Source: JAQIBY01 sp034658655
GTDB lineage: Bacteria > Bacteroidota > Bacteroidia > Bacteroidales > ML635J-15
Reading direction: 5' to 3'
Assembly: GCA_034658655.1 (NCBI GenBank)
Contig: JAYEFQ010000134.1
Location: 8,807 to 72,806, forward strand
DNA length: 64,000 nucleotides
Made by a program: the position numbers and the translations under genes. Shown here piece after piece: positions 61,341-64,000 of the stretch. Every line of letters begins with the position of its first letter. Position 1 is the first letter of the stretch. The notes below the pieces were generated by a model. The model was not told where the DNA came from and did no database searches. It saw nothing but the letters and a program-made list of their open reading frames with translations.

Positions 61341-63701
61341 TTGAAAAGCATTTTTACATATCGCTGGCTCACAATTACTTGTATATTAATGGCAATCATT
61401 TTGTTAATTGCATCTTGCAAATCAACAAAATTAGTTGGCGAAGACGAGTACCTATTAAACGTTGTTGAAATTCAATGTGACAATCCAAATATTGACGAAA
61501 GTGATTTAAAAGCATCCATGAAACAAATGCCAAATCATAAAACCCTAGGTTTTCTAAAATTTCATTTGTGGACATATAACCTTACACACCCAAAGGACAC
61601 GAGTAAACACCCACCAAAATTCATTAAACGCATTGGAGAAGTTGTGGGTGAATCTCCTGTTATTTACAAAAGTTCGTTACATTATAAAAGCTTGCAAAAC
61701 CTTGAAAATTATCTCCAAAAAAAGGGATATTATGAATTTGAGATTAATGATAGCTTGATTATCAATCAGAAAGATGAAAAAAAAGCATCACTCAAATTTA
61801 AGATTTCTGCAGAACAACCTTACACTATTCATTCGATTACTTATGATATTATAGATCCATTTGTCAAGGATATTATTATTGAAGACACTAGTAAATCTGT
61901 CGTAAAATCTGGGGATGTATTTGATATGGATTTACTACTCAAAGAGCGAGAACGCATCTTAAATCAAATGAAAAATAATGGATATTACTATTTTGGGCAA
62001 TCAAATATCCACTATTATGCTGACACGACAAATTACAATTCAAAAGTTGAGATTCGCTTAAGCATTAAAAAATCGTTTGAAGCCGACCGCTATTTTCTTG
62101 AAGAAATATTTACCAGACAACGCATAAAGCAAGTATATATTTATGTGAATTTTAATAGAGGAAAATACTCCGTTGAAAAAGAAGCATATTTACAAACCTT
62201 AGATACTGTCTATTATAAAGATTTCATATTCCTCGTGGATGGAGAATTAAAGATTAAACCAGAAGTTATTCTCCAAGCGAATTACATTAAGCCAGGAGAT
62301 GATTACAATCAAAATGAAGTAAAATTAACTCAAAAAAGCTTATCTGCACTTAAACAATTCAAAGGCATTAGCATTCAGTTCAAAAAATCCAAAGATTATC
62401 GTCGCGAGGTATGGAACGCTGAAAACCCTTTTTTAGACGCACACATATATTTATCCCCACTAAATCGCCAATCATATACAACAGAAGCAGAAGGCACAAA
62501 CTCTAGCGGGAATTTTGGCATAGCAGGGGTGTTCACTTATCAAAACCGAAATATTTTTAGAGGTGCAGAAGTATTCTCAACAAAATTTATGGGATCATTG
62601 CAAACTATGCCGGGGACAGAAGATTTAGAGGAGCGCCTTCTCAATACTTTTGAATTTGGGACCGAGCTCAAACTTGATGTCCCGAAACTCATGCTTCCAC
62701 TGCAAAGCGAGCGCTTTATTAAAAACCATAACCCATCCACGAGTTTTCAATTGAGTTTTAATCACCAAAACCGACCAGATTATACTAGAACATTGGGAAA
62801 TGCAAGCTTTGGATATCAGTGGCAAAGCAAAAATAATTTCTTTATGTATCGGTTTAACCCAATCGAATATTATACCGTGAAAATATTTGATTTTGATCAA
62901 GGATTTCGAGATCAAATTGACTCCTTATATATTCGATATAGTTTTGAAAACCAACTGATAACAGCCATTAGTTGGGATATGATTTTCAATAACCAGAATA
63001 TAAAAAAAACAAAAAACCACTGGTATATTTGGACAAATCTAGAAACATCAGGAAATTTAATGCGTGCATTAGGCCCAACATTTAACCTTCCCACATCCAG
63101 CTCAAATGCATATAAACTTTTTGATTTAGAGTTCGCTCAATATATAAAAGCCGACATTGACGCACGGTTTTACCAAGAAATTGATAAACACCAAAATCTC
63201 GTATATAGAGCATACATTGGTGCAGGAATACCATTTGGAAATTCAACCCAAGGGCTGCCTTTTGTCAAAAAATATTACATTGGAGGCGCAAACGACATCA
63301 GGGCATGGCAAGTCAGAACACTCGGCCCTGGAACCTATAGCAGCGGTGCATTTTTTAATCAAATTGCAGATATGAAACTCCTTTTTAATCTGGAATATCG
63401 ATTTGATTTAATTGCCTTTGTTAAAGGTGCCCTTTTTGTTGATGCCGGAAATATTTGGGCAATTGACAAATCGGACGACAGAGAAGGCGCGCTTTTTAAT
63501 CCAAATACATTTTATAAAGAAATTGCACTGGGAACAGGAGTTGGATTACGATTTGATTTCTCATTCTTTATTTTGCGATTCGATTTTGGGATGCCACTTT
63601 ACGATCCGGCTTATCCGGAAAATGAACGCTGGCTAAGCACTTTCGATGAACTTGAACTAAATGATTTTACCTTGAATTTTGGAATTGGATATCCGTTTTA
63701 A
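61341..63701 (+). CDS. tamL: TamL-type BamA-family outer-membrane lipoprotein
   Basis: 786 residues starting at TTG 61341; an in-frame TAA at 61335 excludes any earlier start and the next ATG would cut into the signal peptide. Lipobox IASC (Cys27) makes it a lipoprotein, the feature that separates TamL from TamA in Bacteroidota. POTRA-like domains fill about 35-340 (YYEFEINDSLIINQKDE, KNNGYYYFGQSNIHYYADTT), and the Omp85 barrel follows (GIAGVFTYQNRNIFRGAEV, FVKKYYIGGANDIRAWQVRT, KGALFVDAGNIW, ending FGIGYPF). The G-G-x-x-x-I-R-A-W motif is the Omp85 VRGY/F-type element. It probably works with TamB in moving lipid or inserting outer-membrane proteins. Confidence 0.9.
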   Translation: MKSIFTYRWLTITCILMAIILLIASCKSTKLVGEDEYLLNVVEIQCDNPNIDESDLKASMKQMPNHKTLGFLKFHLWTYNLTHPKDTSKHPPKFIKRIGEVVGESPVIYKSSLHYKSLQNLENYLQKKGYYEFEINDSLIINQKDEKKASLKFKISAEQPYTIHSITYDIIDPFVKDIIIEDTSKSVVKSGDVFDMDLLLKERERILNQMKNNGYYYFGQSNIHYYADTTNYNSKVEIRLSIKKSFEADRYFLEEIFTRQRIKQVYIYVNFNRGKYSVEKEAYLQTLDTVYYKDFIFLVDGELKIKPEVILQANYIKPGDDYNQNEVKLTQKSLSALKQFKGISIQFKKSKDYRREVWNAENPFLDAHIYLSPLNRQSYTTEAEGTNSSGNFGIAGVFTYQNRNIFRGAEVFSTKFMGSLQTMPGTEDLEERLLNTFEFGTELKLDVPKLMLPLQSERFIKNHNPSTSFQLSFNHQNRPDYTRTLGNASFGYQWQSKNNFFMYRFNPIEYYTVKIFDFDQGFRDQIDSLYIRYSFENQLITAISWDMIFNNQNIKKTKNHWYIWTNLETSGNLMRALGPTFNLPTSSSNAYKLFDLEFAQYIKADIDARFYQEIDKHQNLVYRAYIGAGIPFGNSTQGLPFVKKYYIGGANDIRAWQVRTLGPGTYSSGAFFNQIADMKLLFNLEYRFDLIAFVKGALFVDAGNIWAIDKSDDREGALFNPNTFYKEIALGTGVGLRFDFSFFILRFDFGMPLYDPAYPENERWLSTFDELELNDFTLNFGIGYPF

Positions 63702-63762
63702 CAGGCATCAGGGCTAAAGCGTTATCTGTTAATGAATTTTAATACAATTAGTGCGCACCTTT

Positions 63763-64000
63763 TTACGTCAATGGAATAATTTCACCTTGTTTTTCTCTCA
63801 TCTTTGTCGGAATATTATTGATAATCTTGCTTTTTAAGGCCTCCAACAAGCGTTTGCGAGGATATCCTTTTCAGTAGCACAAACTGACTTCACGGGTTGG
63901 AATTGGAGGATGAAATTCCCGTAATTGCTTGCGCTGGTTTCCTGATAAATCAGTTTTGGCAAGTTCTGGCAGTAAGGTGTAGCCGCCTTCTGTATCAATT
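63763..64000 (-). pseudogene. oxyR: OxyR-like LysR-type regulator, C-terminal end with in-frame TGA
   Basis: Read on the minus strand from the window edge: IDTEGGYTLLPELAKTDLSG, then REFHPPIPTREVSLCY and TGA (63871-63873), followed in the same frame by KGYPRKRLLEALKSKIINN to TAA at 63763. This is the C-terminus of OxyR-type peroxide-response regulators (GGYTLLPEL and PTREVS are typical). The TGA is where a residue such as Ser would be expected (TCA to TGA), removing the last 36 residues, which belong to the effector domain's final helix. The 5' part lies outside the window. A product ending at the TGA may still be made. Confidence 0.78.

Noticed and set aside
52095..63873. Reassigned stop codon explaining TAG and TGA inside genes
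   Set aside because: TAG and TGA terminate intact genes in the window (mqnB and the SprB-like gene end in TAG, the SDR in TGA), and the lesions include TAA and indels as well.

Overview
The window is AT-rich DNA from a member of the Bacteroidota, order not resolved. The evidence is direct. There are type IX secretion system (T9SS) parts: three PorP/SprF proteins, PorX, a PorW/SprE-like lipoprotein and a PorE-like OmpA protein. Cargo proteins end in type A or type B T9SS sorting domains. TamL, DUF4270 and DUF4293 proteins are present, and promoters match the Bacteroidota form TTG-N18-21-TAnnTTTG with few Shine-Dalgarno sites. Futalosine-pathway genes (mqnB, mqnD) point to menaquinone respiration.

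Layout. 0-4.3 kb: the end of an SprB-repeat adhesin with two PorP/SprF genes. 4.4-11.6 kb: pepD, a lipoprotein with a hairpin-rich leader, a LuxR-type response regulator, crcB, an alkaline-phosphatase-fold protein that has lost most metal ligands, an outer-membrane protein and a HAD hydrolase. 11.9-20.7 kb: a long minus-strand run glgA-like, DUF4270, glmS, porW/sprE-like, porX, tsaE behind one strong promoter. 20.6-21.3 kb: a graveyard of repeats and gene remnants. 21.3-30.1 kb: lipase, PorE-like and PorP (minus), divergent from a 1487-residue PKD protein with a type B sorting domain. 30.1-41 kb: housekeeping genes (fabD, folE, mqnB, mqnD, an RNA methyltransferase, a SpoU methyltransferase, tRNA-Phe), an unrecognised cysteine-rich 604-residue protein, and several repeat-filled gaps. 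41-51 kb: a broken T9SS cargo gene, a 1077-residue five-module iron-sulfur flavoprotein, a TfoX-C protein, OstA-like, MoxR, DUF4293 and YggS genes. 51-64 kb: a lipoprotein, a dockerin-plus-cohesin T9SS protein interrupted by one TAG codon, a three-cohesin T9SS protein, a PAS histidine kinase, an SDR oxidoreductase, TamL, and the broken end of an oxyR-like gene.

How it fits together. Much of the window serves the cell surface: secretion and anchoring (PorX, PorW, PorE, PorP), surface polymers and envelope (GlmS, OstA-like, TamL) and secreted cargo. The most system-like piece is the pair at 52-57.9 kb, where one exported protein carries a dockerin-type duplicated calcium loop and the next carries three cohesin-like domains. 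This is a possible surface cohesin-dockerin assembly without neighbouring glycosidases. A second theme is decay: five genes (DUF4160, OsmC, a T9SS cargo, the dockerin protein, OxyR) each carry one or two simple lesions, so either the lineage is losing genes or the assembly has base-level errors. TAG and TGA end intact genes here, so a changed genetic code is not the explanation.
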